Assembly: GCF_019749295.1 (NCBI RefSeq) | Contig: NZ_JACWFG010000005.1 | Coordinates: 124,001-188,000 of the forward strand | Direction: 5' to 3' | Length of the DNA stretch: 64,000 nucleotides | From: Neobacillus niacini | Lineage (GTDB): Bacteria; Bacillota; Bacilli; Bacillales; Cytobacillaceae | Part shown: in pieces, positions 41,192 through 50,629 of the stretch | Layout: the number at the start of each line of letters is the position of its first letter | Numbering within the stretch: position 1 is the stretch's first letter | The notes under the pieces: model-generated | Seen by the model: only the letters and a program-made list of their open reading frames with translations | Told to the model about the DNA's origin: nothing | Database searches by the model: none | Translations under genes and position numbers: made by a program

Positions 41192-43072
41192 ATGATCGTA
41201 TGTAGTGTTAATCATATAATAAAATCATTTGGCGGAAATATTATTTTTGAAGATCTATCATTTGAAATCCATGAAGGAAATCGGGTCGGTTTGGTTGGTC
41301 GGAACGGCAGCGGGAAAACGACATTACTAAAAATGCTTGCCAATCAAGAAACGGTTGATGGCGGTGTAATACATTGGAAAAAGGGGCTGAAAATTGGCTA
41401 CCTAGCCCAAATTCCAGATTATAACGACTTAACTGTGAAAGAAGTCTTAAAGACTGCGTTTGAGCAATTAGTGAAAACAGAATTAAAACTTCAGCAATTA
41501 GAGTTTGAAATGGGGCAAGAGCTTTCACCTGAACAGCTTCAAAAACTCATGAACGAATACGGAAAGCTTCAGGATGATTTTATCCTAAACGGCGGATATG
41601 AAATGGATGCGCAAATGGATACTGTTACACATGGATTAAATATTACAAACCTAATTGATAAACCTTTTACACTGTTAAGCGGCGGTGAAAAGACGAAGGT
41701 GGGTCTGGCGTTAAGTTTATTAAAGAAACCAGAGCTGCTGTTATTAGATGAGCCAACTAACCATCTAGACTTAATGGCAATTGAGTGGCTGGGGACCTTC
41801 CTCAAGGAATATTCCGGCACCATCATTCTTATTTCTCATGATCGTTACTTTTTAGATGAGGTCGTGACAAAGGTTCTCGATATGGAGGATGGCGAAATAG
41901 AGCTGTACCATACAAATTTTAGCGGCTTTGTAAAAGAGAAGGAAGAACGGTTGTTAAGGGAGTTCCAGGAATACCAAGAACAGCAGCGGAAAATTAAAAA
42001 AATGAAAGAAGCAATTAAACGTCTTCGTGATTGGGCCAATCGTGCCAATCCACCGAGCGCTGCACTTCATAAACGGGCCACTAATATGCAACGGGCACTG
42101 GATCGCATAGAAAAGCTCGACCGTCCAAAGCTAGACGTAAAAAAAATGGCGATTGACTTTGAAGCCAAGAACCGCAGCGGGAAGGATGTTATTAAACTAG
42201 AGGATGTCTCGAAAAGTTTTGGAAGCAGGACACTTTTTGAAGAAGTAAATATGCTGATTCAGTACAGAGATCGGACCGCGATTGTGGGCGAAAATGGAAC
42301 GGGGAAATCAACTCTGTTAAAGATGATCCTTCGTGAATGTGATAGTGATAAAGGTAGTGTTAAGGTTGGCAGTAATGTAAAGATTGGCTATTTATCTCAG
42401 CATGTATTTCATACCATTGGTGATGAGCGGGTTATTGATGTATTTCGTTCAGAAGTAACTGTTAATGAAGGGGAAGCACGACATATTTTAGCCCGGTTCT
42501 TATTTTATGGTCCAGCGGTGTTTCGTAAGGTGAATCAATTGAGCGGCGGGGAGAGAATGCGATTGCGTCTCGCTCAGCTTATGCATCAGGATATTAACCT
42601 TTTGGTACTAGATGAACCCACAAACCATCTTGATATTGATTCCTGTGAGGTATTAGAAGAAGCATTGGAGCAATTTAACGGCACCATTTTAGCCGTATCT
42701 CATGACCGGTATTTTCTCAATAAGTTGTTTACAAAAATTTATTGGCTTCAGGATGGGACTGTATATTTCTTCGATGGGAACTATGATTGGGCGAAAGAGA
42801 AATTAAGTTTGGTTAAAGTAGTTCCATCCTCCCAACCTGAAAAAACAGCACCGAAAAAAGTTGAAAAAGTTCAGAAACAACTAGCAGTTGTATCTATTAA
42901 TGCATTGGATATTGAACAAAAACTGGAGGAACTTGAGGCCCAGATTCACTCATTGAAGCAGCGGATGGAAGCAGGATTAGACCTAGAAATTCTTCAAAAT
43001 AATTACAAAGAATTAGAGAAATTAGAAATAGAAAGAGATCATTTATATAAGCAACTGGATGATGTGGTTTAG
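41192..43072 (+). CDS. ABC-F ribosome-associated ATPase (possible antibiotic resistance type)
   Basis: This is a 626-residue protein with two fused ABC ATPase domains and no membrane segments. Walker A1 GRNGSGKTT is at 36-44, the signature LSGGEKTKVGLAL and LLLDEPTNHLD follow, then the inter-domain P-site tRNA-interaction linker (about 250-325, HKRATNMQRALDRIEKLDRP), Walker A2 GENGTGKST and LSGGERMRLRLAQL, and a C-terminal coiled coil. ABC-F proteins act on the ribosomal E site; some protect against lincosamides, streptogramins or pleuromutilins. The start is ATG 41192 with AAAAGGAGAATGAAC. The inducible-looking leader argues for the resistance type over housekeeping types such as YfmR or YdiF. 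Confidence 0.85.
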   Translation: MIVCSVNHIIKSFGGNIIFEDLSFEIHEGNRVGLVGRNGSGKTTLLKMLANQETVDGGVIHWKKGLKIGYLAQIPDYNDLTVKEVLKTAFEQLVKTELKLQQLEFEMGQELSPEQLQKLMNEYGKLQDDFILNGGYEMDAQMDTVTHGLNITNLIDKPFTLLSGGEKTKVGLALSLLKKPELLLLDEPTNHLDLMAIEWLGTFLKEYSGTIILISHDRYFLDEVVTKVLDMEDGEIELYHTNFSGFVKEKEERLLREFQEYQEQQRKIKKMKEAIKRLRDWANRANPPSAALHKRATNMQRALDRIEKLDRPKLDVKKMAIDFEAKNRSGKDVIKLEDVSKSFGSRTLFEEVNMLIQYRDRTAIVGENGTGKSTLLKMILRECDSDKGSVKVGSNVKIGYLSQHVFHTIGDERVIDVFRSEVTVNEGEARHILARFLFYGPAVFRKVNQLSGGERMRLRLAQLMHQDINLLVLDEPTNHLDIDSCEVLEEALEQFNGTILAVSHDRYFLNKLFTKIYWLQDGTVYFFDGNYDWAKEKLSLVKVVPSSQPEKTAPKKVEKVQKQLAVVSINALDIEQKLEELEAQIHSLKQRMEAGLDLEILQNNYKELEKLEIERDHLYKQLDDVV

Positions 43073-43084
43073 ATTCACTCTCAA

Positions 43085-43119
43085 CCCTCAAGAGAAATGT
43101 CTCTTGGGGGATTTTTTAT
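43085..43119 (+). terminator. ABC-F terminator
   Basis: An 11-bp stem CCCTCAAGAGA/TCTCTTGGGGG followed by ATTTTTT. Confidence 0.85.
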
Positions 43120-43169
43120 TAAACCGGTAATGTTTATAATAGTAAATGAATGAAAAAAGGAGGGATAAA

Positions 43170-44162
43170 ATGGTATATCTAGCAGAAGAATCTCGATATA
43201 ACACAATGAAATACAATAGAAGCGGGAGATCTGGTTTACAACTGCCAGCGATATCACTAGGTTTATGGCATAATTTTGGCGGAGTAGATACATATGAAAA
43301 TGGCCGGGCATTGCTAAGAAGAGCATTTGATTTAGGGATCACTCACTTTGACCTTGCTAATAATTATGGACCACCACCTGGGTCTGCAGAAGAAATGTTC
43401 GGCAGAATGTTAAAAGGTGATTTTGCACCATACCGGGATGAGATGATTATCTCAACGAAAGCCGGCTATACCATGTGGCCGGGACCATACGGGGATTGGG
43501 GTTCAAGAAAATATCTAATTTCCAGCTTAGACCAAAGCTTAAAACGTATGGGTTTAGAGTATGTGGATATTTTTTATTCTCACCGGCCTGATCCAAATAC
43601 ACCACTTGAAGAAACAATGGGCGCGCTTGATTCCATTGTCCGCCAAGGAAAAGCACTTTATGTTGGTATTTCAAATTATAGCGCCGAACAAACAGCGGAG
43701 GCAGTCAAAATCTTAAATGCATTAGGAACGCCGCTTGTCATTCATCAACCAAACTATTCCATGTTCAATCGCTGGATAGAAGATGGCTTGCAGGATGTAT
43801 TACAGGAAAATGGAGTGGGCTCGATTGTATTTTGCCCGTTAGCGCAGGGCTTGTTAACTAATAAATATATTAATGGCATCCCAGCTGATTCACGAGCGGC
43901 AAAAACATCAAGCTTTTTAAGTAAAGAGCAAGTGACAGACGAAGTTGTAAATCGAGTGAAAAAATTAAATGAGATTGCAGTGGAACGAGGTCAAAATTTA
44001 GCCCAAATGGCTCTTGCCTGGGTCCTCAGAGGAGGAAGAGTAACCTCTGCATTAATCGGTGCCAGCCGGGTAAGTCAATTAGAAGAGAATGTTGCTGCTT
44101 TAAATAATCTTTCTTTCACAGAGGAAGAATTAAATAGAATAGAAGATATTTTAAAGAGTTAG
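43170..44162 (+). CDS. yghZ: Aldo/keto reductase (YghZ/Gpr type)
   Basis: The start is ATG 43170 with AAGGAGGGATAAA; an ATG at 43149 has no site. The 330-residue TIM-barrel NADPH enzyme resembles E. coli YghZ, which reduces L-glyceraldehyde 3-phosphate and methylglyoxal. Catalytic residues are visible: Asp and Tyr in FDLANNYG, Lys in ISTKAGYTMW, and His in YSHRPDPNTP. The Kv-beta-like features WGSRKYLISSLDQSLKRMG and GVGSIVFCPLAQGLL agree. A detoxifying role is likely. It is monocistronic. Confidence 0.85.
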   Translation: MVYLAEESRYNTMKYNRSGRSGLQLPAISLGLWHNFGGVDTYENGRALLRRAFDLGITHFDLANNYGPPPGSAEEMFGRMLKGDFAPYRDEMIISTKAGYTMWPGPYGDWGSRKYLISSLDQSLKRMGLEYVDIFYSHRPDPNTPLEETMGALDSIVRQGKALYVGISNYSAEQTAEAVKILNALGTPLVIHQPNYSMFNRWIEDGLQDVLQENGVGSIVFCPLAQGLLTNKYINGIPADSRAAKTSSFLSKEQVTDEVVNRVKKLNEIAVERGQNLAQMALAWVLRGGRVTSALIGASRVSQLEENVAALNNLSFTEEELNRIEDILKS

Positions 44163-44282
44163 ATGTCTGAAGCTAACTTTGTGTGAGATTTGCGTTTTGT
44201 TAGGAAAGATTTGTTTCATCATTTGTCATCGAATACTCCCATCGGAATATGCTGTAGGTGAATACACATGGGAGGTGACTTA

Positions 44283-44711
44283 ATGGCAGTAGTTAAAGCC
44301 AGTTCTTCGGATATTGACCTTTTAGCAAGACTGCTTAGGGCAGAAGCCGAAGGGGAAGGCACCCAAGGAATGTTAATGGTAGGAAATGTGGGGATCAATC
44401 GCATACGTGCAAATTGCTCTGATTTTAAAGGTCTTAGAACAGTTCCGCAAATGATTTACCAGCCGCATGCTTTTGAAGCTACTACAAAAGGTTATTTTTA
44501 TCAACGCGCCAGAACAACTGAAAGGCGCTTAGCTCAAAGAGCTGTTAATGGAGAAAGAATTTGGCCGGCGAAATTTTCTCTTTGGTATTTCAGACCTGAG
44601 GGTGATTGCCCGCAAACATGGTACGATCAACCTCTAGTTGGACGATTCAAACTGCATTGTTTCTACCAGCCTACAGGTGAAGAATGCGAAAATATTTATA
44701 ACACCTATTAA
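44283..44711 (+). CDS. cwlJ: Spore cortex-lytic enzyme CwlJ
   Basis: The start ATG 44283 follows GGGAGGTGACTTA and gives 142 residues, the same as B. subtilis CwlJ. The SleB-family hydrolase domain is clear: LLARLLRAEAEGEGTQGMLM with the catalytic Glu, NVGINRI, and the C-terminal KFSLWYFRPEGDCPQTWYD. CwlJ degrades cortex peptidoglycan during spore germination and is stored in the coat without a signal peptide, as here. Its usual partner gerQ is not adjacent. A terminator follows the stop directly. Confidence 0.9.
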   Translation: MAVVKASSSDIDLLARLLRAEAEGEGTQGMLMVGNVGINRIRANCSDFKGLRTVPQMIYQPHAFEATTKGYFYQRARTTERRLAQRAVNGERIWPAKFSLWYFRPEGDCPQTWYDQPLVGRFKLHCFYQPTGEECENIYNTY

Positions 44712-44717
44712 TCGTAA

Positions 44718-44748
44718 TAGAGCCGTATTTCGCGGCTCTAATTTTTTT
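44718..44748 (+). terminator. cwlJ terminator
   Basis: TAGAGCCG/CGGCTCTA stem followed by ATTTTTTT. Confidence 0.85.
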
Positions 44749-44811
44749 GCTTTTCGAAAAATACAGCAATCATTATAATTAGACTTATTAAAAAAATAAG
44801 GTTGGTCCAAA

Positions 44812-46125
44812 ATGCAAAGATTTTCTATGAAGCAATTAATAATTCTCCTTACTGTTACATTAACCGGTGTATTATGGTCAGTTATATTCCATCAGCCGCT
44901 GGTCATTGGGTTTCTGCCTGGTTTTCTATTTCTAGTCTATCTTTCAATACAGATTAAGCAGAGTGTCAAACAAGTCTTCATGATAAGTATAAGAGGAGTT
45001 AATAAGACAAAGGTTGTCATTTTAATTCTATTCCTAGTTAGTTTTTTACTCCCTTCCTGGTATCTTTCAGGAACGATTGAGCAAATGGTGAAAATTGCAC
45101 TTAATTTAATTAATCCGCATTATTTTTATGTTTTAACATTTATTTCAGCAATGGTCTTTTCTATGCTTCTTGGAACAACGGTTGGAACTCTTAGTGCGAT
45201 TGGGATTCCAATATTGGGTACAGCTGTGATTTTAAATTTGCAGGCTGAGATTGTAGCAGGGGCATTGGTTTCAGGGGCGTTTGTCGGAGACAGAACCTCA
45301 CCATTTTCAAGTGCTCATCAGCTTCTAGCACATACAATTGAATTACCAGTAAAAAAACAATGGAATGCGATGTTAATTACTACATTAATCTCTGTTGTTG
45401 TATCTTTTCTATTTTATGGAAGCTTTGATTTCTTTTCTGATGTAACAATACGTTATTCAGCGCCTTTACGATGGAGTGATCTATCGTTGATAAAGTTTAT
45501 CCCACCTATCATTTTACTTCTCTTGGTTCTATTCCGAGTTAGTATTATTTATGCTTTTCTTACAAGTATCATTTCCGCTGGCATCATTTCGTTAATTGAG
45601 GGTGTAGCGCTAGTGGAAATTGTTCACGCTTTTTGGAATGGAATTGATGGCCTAGGCGGAGGCTTTATTCAAATGTACGAACTATTGCTGTTTCTTGCAG
45701 TAGCCGGCGCCTATAATGGTCTACTGGAAGAATTAAAGGTCATTCAGCCTTATCTTGATAAATGGCTGCAAAGTTCAACTTCTTTAACAGGAGACACGTT
45801 TAAAACTTTGCTGGCTACTCTATTGATAAGTTTTATTGCCGCTAATCAAACGCTGCCGATTATCCTGACAGGGAGATCCTTCTTACCTCATTGGTCAAGT
45901 AAATATGGGAAAGCAGAATTGGCAAGAGTGATGGGGGATACCACCATGATTTTCCCTGGTATTGTGCCTTGGAGTGTGTTGGCGATTATGTGCAGTACTA
46001 TAGTCGGAATCCCCATTTTGGAGTATTTGCCCTATGCATCATTTTTATGGTTTTTACCTTGTTTGACCCTAACAGTTTCCTTGTTCAAACATGTCCGAAA
46101 GTCAAAAAGTATAGCATCTGCTTAA
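44812..46125 (+). CDS. nhaC: NhaC-family Na+/H+ antiporter
   Basis: This is a 437-residue membrane protein with about 11 helices. The NhaC signature is seen in GALVSGAFVGDRTSPFSSAH, with the charged GDRTSP loop in a membrane segment, and in the C-terminal GDTTMIFPGIVPWS. The family exchanges Na+ for protons; some members exchange malate and lactate (MleN) and cannot be excluded. The start has AAGGTTGGTCC upstream. It is followed 85 bp later by a YitT gene on the same strand, with no clear terminator between them. Confidence 0.78.
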   Translation: MQRFSMKQLIILLTVTLTGVLWSVIFHQPLVIGFLPGFLFLVYLSIQIKQSVKQVFMISIRGVNKTKVVILILFLVSFLLPSWYLSGTIEQMVKIALNLINPHYFYVLTFISAMVFSMLLGTTVGTLSAIGIPILGTAVILNLQAEIVAGALVSGAFVGDRTSPFSSAHQLLAHTIELPVKKQWNAMLITTLISVVVSFLFYGSFDFFSDVTIRYSAPLRWSDLSLIKFIPPIILLLLVLFRVSIIYAFLTSIISAGIISLIEGVALVEIVHAFWNGIDGLGGGFIQMYELLLFLAVAGAYNGLLEELKVIQPYLDKWLQSSTSLTGDTFKTLLATLLISFIAANQTLPIILTGRSFLPHWSSKYGKAELARVMGDTTMIFPGIVPWSVLAIMCSTIVGIPILEYLPYASFLWFLPCLTLTVSLFKHVRKSKSIASA

Positions 46126-46210
46126 CGTAACATGCCTTTTTGTTAAGAATGAACTCCCTTGTAACCACATATAAGTGGATATATAGAACTTTGGACAAGG
46201 GATGGGAATC

Positions 46211-46786
46211 ATGCTTAAAAAATTTGCGGTTATCGGATTTGGCAGTACGATGATTGGAGTCGGGGTGAATGGGTTTATATTACCCTTCCATCTTATTAAT
46301 GGCGGGATGTTTGGAATTAGCATCGTATTCAACTATCTATGGCATTTTAGTATTGGATTGACGTTTGTCTTTTTGAATATACCGGTATATCTACTTGCTT
46401 ATAAATCGGATTATGATTACTTCTTTTATGGATTAATCGGGGCTGTTTTTTCAGGATTTATGATTGAAATCTTAGTACCTTTACGAGATGTATTCCATTT
46501 GCCGATTATTAGCTCTGTGATAATCGGGGGAGTCATCGTTGGACTTGGGGTAGGGATAATGTTAAGAAATCACATTAGTCCAGGTGGAATGGATCTGCTA
46601 GCATTGCTACTTGCAAAATGGACAAAGATTAATGTCGGGATCATTGCTTATGCGATTGATACAGTGATTATTATGTCGAGTCTATTTCTGCTTCGGGAAC
46701 CTAGATTGCTATATTCGTTGTTAATTGTTTCGATTGTAGGGTTACTAGCGACTGTACTCACCTCAGTGCGTAATTATGAAAATTGA
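46211..46786 (+). CDS. Short YitT-family membrane protein
   Basis: This 191-residue protein consists only of the YitT membrane domain (DUF161), with five to six helices. GGMFGISIVFNYLWHFSIGL, then GVGIMLRNHISPGGMDLLAL, are the conserved parts. The DUF2179 domain seen in the paralogue at 23.3 kb is absent. ATG 46211 is used because AAGGGATGGG lies at the right distance; ATG 46202 would overlap it. The substrate is unknown. It may be co-transcribed with nhaC. Confidence 0.75.
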   Translation: MLKKFAVIGFGSTMIGVGVNGFILPFHLINGGMFGISIVFNYLWHFSIGLTFVFLNIPVYLLAYKSDYDYFFYGLIGAVFSGFMIEILVPLRDVFHLPIISSVIIGGVIVGLGVGIMLRNHISPGGMDLLALLLAKWTKINVGIIAYAIDTVIIMSSLFLLREPRLLYSLLIVSIVGLLATVLTSVRNYEN

Positions 46787-46836
46787 TGAATGTTTAGTAA
46801 AATAGGGTCATTAATGTTAAATGAATAGAGGTCAAT

Positions 46837-47346
46837 ATGTTAAAGCCAGTAAATGATCATATAAAAGAAAATTTAAAGGTTTTATTTGTCGGATTTAATC
46901 CAAGTATTCGTTCAAGCGAAACGGGACATCACTTTGCCAATCCCAACAATCGGTTTTGGCGAATTCTTTATGAAGCGGGTTTGACTCCACGAAGGTTTGA
47001 TGCTGCGGAAGATGCTAAATTGTTAGAGTTAGGTATGGGCATCACCAATATTGTTGCAAGACCGACCAAAGCCGCTGATGAGATTACGAAAGAAGAATAT
47101 ATAGAGGGAAAAGAGATTCTAAGGAAAAAAATTGAGCAATTAAAGCCGAGGATTGTCTGCTTTGTAGGCAAAGGAGTGTATCAGGAATACAGCGGTTTGA
47201 AAACTGTTCCATGGGGGAAGCAGGAGAAAGCAGTCGTCTCCGGAACAATTGATTTTGTTGCACCGTCATCCAGCGGGTTAGTTAGAATGAAAATAGAAGA
47301 AATTGTTGAGATTTATAAGAAATTAGAAGTACTAATAAATATTTAA
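46837..47346 (+). CDS. mug: Mug-type mismatch-specific DNA glycosylase
   Basis: This 169-residue single-domain enzyme belongs to the uracil-DNA glycosylase superfamily, Mug group. It removes uracil or thymine mispaired with guanine. Motif 1 is VGFNPSIRSSETGHHFANPNNRFW, containing the GxNPS active-site Asn, and motif 2 is APSSSGLVRM (NPSG-type). CFVGKGVYQEY is the core strand. AGAGGTCAATATG gives the start. It is followed by the 20-bp tandem repeat. Confidence 0.85.
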   Translation: MLKPVNDHIKENLKVLFVGFNPSIRSSETGHHFANPNNRFWRILYEAGLTPRRFDAAEDAKLLELGMGITNIVARPTKAADEITKEEYIEGKEILRKKIEQLKPRIVCFVGKGVYQEYSGLKTVPWGKQEKAVVSGTIDFVAPSSSGLVRMKIEEIVEIYKKLEVLINI

Positions 47347-47360
47347 ACTATTTTTCTGGA

Positions 47361-47519
47361 GAGATATCGTGATATCGGATATATCGGCGTTAACTGGAAT
47401 ATATCAGCGAAAAATCGAATATATCAGCGATAAATCGAACATATCAGCGATAAATCGAACATATCAGCGAAAATCGAATATATCAGCGAAAAATCGAATA
47501 TATCAGCGATGAACCAAAA
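47361..47519. repeat. 20-bp tandem repeat, about 7-8 copies
   Basis: Units of the form ATATCAGCGAWAAATCGAAY run head to tail: best copies at 47401, 47421, 47441, 47461 (19 bp), 47480 and 47500, with degenerate units at 47361 and 47381. No ORF spans them with a start site. The array lies between mug and the terminator of the convergent hopene-cyclase-type gene. Because units are contiguous there are no spacers, so it is not CRISPR. Confidence 0.9.
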
Positions 47520-47520
47520 G

Positions 47521-47553
47521 CTCGACGGAACATTAGTCCCGTCGAGTTATTTT
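47521..47553. terminator. Bidirectional terminator
   Basis: CTCGACGG/CCGTCGAG 8-bp stem with TTATTTTT on the plus side and GCTTTT on the other, between convergent genes. It abuts the stop codon of the minus-strand gene. Confidence 0.75.
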
Positions 47554-49412
47554 TCAAACTTTTTTCGATAATGTGCTAATGCAATCAACGGGAAGATATA
47601 GCGATAGCTGTGATAATGGATATAAAAGGCTCCGGCCATTCCTTGTCCTTTCGGGTAGGCAGTGGTCCAATCTTCTTTTTGAAGGTTCCTCAACAAATAA
47701 GAAATACCTTTCTCGATTTGAGCTGTTGGTTTATCTGATACGGATATTAAGCTATCCAGTGCCCAGGCGGTATGAGTTAACGTGCTGGCTCCAAGGTGTG
47801 TATACTTTTGCAAACTATCACTATAACAGGATTCCCCCCAGCCGCTATCGGCGTTTTGAATGCCTTCCAGCCAATGTATAGCTTTTTGAATCGAAGAATC
47901 ACTAGCAGGTACACCAACTGCCCTTAAACCCGTTACCGCTCCCCAGGTGCCATAAATATAACATATACCCCATCTCCCATACCAAGAACCATCGTATTCT
48001 TGGTGATCTATCAACCATTTGACTCCTTTTTTTATACTTTGGTGTTCTCTAGATAAATTAGTATAGTTACCAAAGAATTCGAGGGTCCGTCCTGTGATAT
48101 CCGCACAAGAAGGATCGGATAAAATGTATTCGCTTTTCTCAATGGGAAGAAATTCGAAAATCTTCGAATCCGTGTTTTTTTCAAAAGCAGCCCAGCCGCC
48201 ATCGTCATTTTGCATCGACAACAACCAATTAATCCCCCGACTCCATGCGTCACGATGAGCAGAGTCCATTCTAGAAATCGACCTCAATGAGGCAGTAGTA
48301 TCATCAACATCGGGGTTGATGGTATTCACATCCGAAAAGCCCCAGCCTCCTGGCAAACTGTTAGGATTATGAATCACCCAATCTCCGAATTTATTGTGCT
48401 GTTTTGTTAATAAATACTGATTGGCTTTCTCGACCATTGGATCTTCTCGTGAAGTCCCAGCCTCCTGCAGCGCATAGCCAATTAATGAGGTATTCCATAC
48501 ATTTGCAGTCGTATATTGCATATGCGGGAGTCCAGTAATTGTGCTCCTCATTGATTTAATCCCTGCAATAGCACTAGTGATAACGGGGTCACTTTTCTTG
48601 TAATCTAGGGCGAGGAGGGCGAAAATCATTAAAAAAGTGGAGCTGTAGTAGCTGTAAAGAGTACCATCTTCTTCAATATGGCCGAGCATATATTTTTCAG
48701 CACGCTCAATAGCCAGCTTGTGCAGCATATTCGGTAAACCTATTAAATCCTTTACTCCATCCTCAATAACCGAAAACAGAGACCGTAATTCATTTGAACG
48801 AACCCAGGAATCATGGAAATCACGACCTGCCCGTAATTCAGAAAGGTCTGGGCTCTTTTTTGTCTTTAAGGTAAATTTCTTATCAGAAAGGATCATCATC
48901 GGTGTAAGATTAGCCCTGCCATAAACGGAAAATGAATAGAAATTGATAGGGAAATAGAGTGGTAATAGGATTATTTCAATGGGCAGAGGGGAAAAAGATG
49001 GCCATTGCATCTGCCCTGTTAAGGCTAACATCACTTTTGTAAACATACTAACTTCTTCAATCCCGCCCTTAGATAAGATGAACTTCTTTGCAGCCAGAAG
49101 ACGTTTATCTTGCTTCTCATAATATCCAGAGTAAAGGAGTGCGTAATAGCATTCAACTGTTGCAGTGAGGTTACCATTTCGTTCATCATAAAAAAGTTTC
49201 CAGGCACCATTTTTTTCTTGTCTGCTTAATATCCGTTTGGAAAGCCCCTTTATTAAATCTTCATCATTTATTTCCAATGTCCGTAATAAAATGATCATAT
49301 AGGCATCTGTCGATAATCCAGTTTCAAATGGATAATTCCAGGAGCCATCGGGAGACTGATCCCTTCTAATTGTCTCAATCAGCCAATCAATGCCTTTACT
49401 TGTATTGATCAT
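47547..49412 (-). CDS. sqhC: Squalene-hopene cyclase-type enzyme (sporulenol synthase)
   Basis: This 621-residue class II triterpene cyclase has the catalytic DVDDTT motif at 368-373 and several QW repeats (QNDDGGWAAF, QEYDGSWYGRWG, QNADSGWGE). Its length is near B. subtilis SqhC (632), which cyclises tetraprenyl-beta-curcumene to sporulenol in spores. Bacterial squalene-hopene cyclases are similar in length, so the substrate is inferred from host type. The N-terminal DQSPDGSWNYPFETGLSTDAY is typical. The ATG is at 49412. It is divergent from the DUF2515 gene and converges on mug. Confidence 0.85.
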   Translation of the reverse strand: MINTSKGIDWLIETIRRDQSPDGSWNYPFETGLSTDAYMIILLRTLEINDEDLIKGLSKRILSRQEKNGAWKLFYDERNGNLTATVECYYALLYSGYYEKQDKRLLAAKKFILSKGGIEEVSMFTKVMLALTGQMQWPSFSPLPIEIILLPLYFPINFYSFSVYGRANLTPMMILSDKKFTLKTKKSPDLSELRAGRDFHDSWVRSNELRSLFSVIEDGVKDLIGLPNMLHKLAIERAEKYMLGHIEEDGTLYSYYSSTFLMIFALLALDYKKSDPVITSAIAGIKSMRSTITGLPHMQYTTANVWNTSLIGYALQEAGTSREDPMVEKANQYLLTKQHNKFGDWVIHNPNSLPGGWGFSDVNTINPDVDDTTASLRSISRMDSAHRDAWSRGINWLLSMQNDDGGWAAFEKNTDSKIFEFLPIEKSEYILSDPSCADITGRTLEFFGNYTNLSREHQSIKKGVKWLIDHQEYDGSWYGRWGICYIYGTWGAVTGLRAVGVPASDSSIQKAIHWLEGIQNADSGWGESCYSDSLQKYTHLGASTLTHTAWALDSLISVSDKPTAQIEKGISYLLRNLQKEDWTTAYPKGQGMAGAFYIHYHSYRYIFPLIALAHYRKKFEK

Positions 49413-49492
49413 CGTACCGTTCAGTCCTCTCCCAATTGAATATTCTCATCTATACATATTCAGAAAGCAGGAGGAGAATTCTTAAGGGAGGT

Positions 49493-50629
49493 TTGGTTAT
49501 TATTTTTATCAGAAATTGGGAAAAAACGCCGATTGAAACTATTAAGGATGAATTAAAGGTAAAAATGAAAAAGGCGGCGAGTAACGACGCTAATCATTTA
49601 ACAAAAGAGGACCAAGATCTTTTAAATCGGATAAAAAGTACAACACATGAACTTAACCAGAATAATGTCACTCGGACCAAGGCATATTTTGATATTTACC
49701 AAAAGCACCCTGAAATTCATTGGGCGTTCTTAGGACATATGGTATCGAGAAACGGCGGCTGGAACATGACCGACTTAAAAGGTGAGCTCCTTACCCGCTT
49801 GCTTACAAAAAAAGAAAGAAATGACTTTTTCACCTTTTTAGAGCGCGGTAATTGGCTGATATTCCAGGACGCCTATCCACAATTATTACTATACAGTGAG
49901 AGCTTAAAGAGAAATAAACCATTATTTTATTTGCTGCCTTACCTGAATATATCCATTTTCATGGAGACGATTTGGAATTATTTTTGGAGGAAACGAGACT
50001 CCTATTTCTTATCAATTGCTCTTGTTATAAATGAACAAAATTATTTGGAAAAAAGAGTAATCCAAAACCCTATCTATCAAAAAGGTGTATTAGACACGTT
50101 GGAGTTTAAGCTTCAGGATATACTGTCATTTAACCATATTTTGTTTCCCTATCGAAAAAAGAGTCTTGCTGGGCATACGGTCCATCAATTTCAGTCCTTA
50201 CATGAACGAATCTTAGTAGGAAAAAGATTGTATGCTGTTCTCTTTCAAAAAAAGGAATTATTAAATCAGTTTGTACAATGGGCAAAAGCGCATCATCATA
50301 CAGGGTCAAGAAAAGATTATTGGCCGCATATTTTTAATAATGTAAACGAAGGTTTTCCTGGAATTCCGTATCAGCTTCGTCTAAACGCCTGCAAACTAAA
50401 ATGGGGAGCTAAAAGGATTTATAGTCCAGGTTTAAACTCTGCTTGGAAAAATGTTCAACATCAAGAAGCGGAAAAGGGAGACTGGTTTCATGATTGGCAG
50501 ATTGCCGATGATCTCTCTGAACTTAGTGAGGCACAAATTAATGGGGAGATTGAATATGAATACTGTAAAACGCTTGAAAGGCTTGAACTTGCCGCCTTTG
50601 CAAAAAAAGTCATTAACCTCTTTGATTAA
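49493..50629 (+). CDS. DUF2515 (YppC-like) protein
   Basis: This soluble protein of about 378 residues resembles B. subtilis YppC: RTKAYFDIYQKHPEIHWAFL, MVSRNGGWNMTDLKG and the later IFNNVNEGFPGIPYQLRLNA are family-like. Function is unknown. The start is uncertain: TTG 49493 touches the GGGAGG at 49486-49491, TTG 49436 would begin in the sqhC promoter, and ATG 49565 has AAAGG upstream. The homology starts only after residue 40, so none is excluded. Its end overlaps the next gene by 74 bases. Confidence 0.68.
   Translation: MVIIFIRNWEKTPIETIKDELKVKMKKAASNDANHLTKEDQDLLNRIKSTTHELNQNNVTRTKAYFDIYQKHPEIHWAFLGHMVSRNGGWNMTDLKGELLTRLLTKKERNDFFTFLERGNWLIFQDAYPQLLLYSESLKRNKPLFYLLPYLNISIFMETIWNYFWRKRDSYFLSIALVINEQNYLEKRVIQNPIYQKGVLDTLEFKLQDILSFNHILFPYRKKSLAGHTVHQFQSLHERILVGKRLYAVLFQKKELLNQFVQWAKAHHHTGSRKDYWPHIFNNVNEGFPGIPYQLRLNACKLKWGAKRIYSPGLNSAWKNVQHQEAEKGDWFHDWQIADDLSELSEAQINGEIEYEYCKTLERLELAAFAKKVINLFD

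Noticed and set aside
47361..47519. Repeat array taken as CRISPR or as a coding repeat
   Set aside because: Units are contiguous with no unique spacers, and no frame has a start codon with a ribosome binding site.
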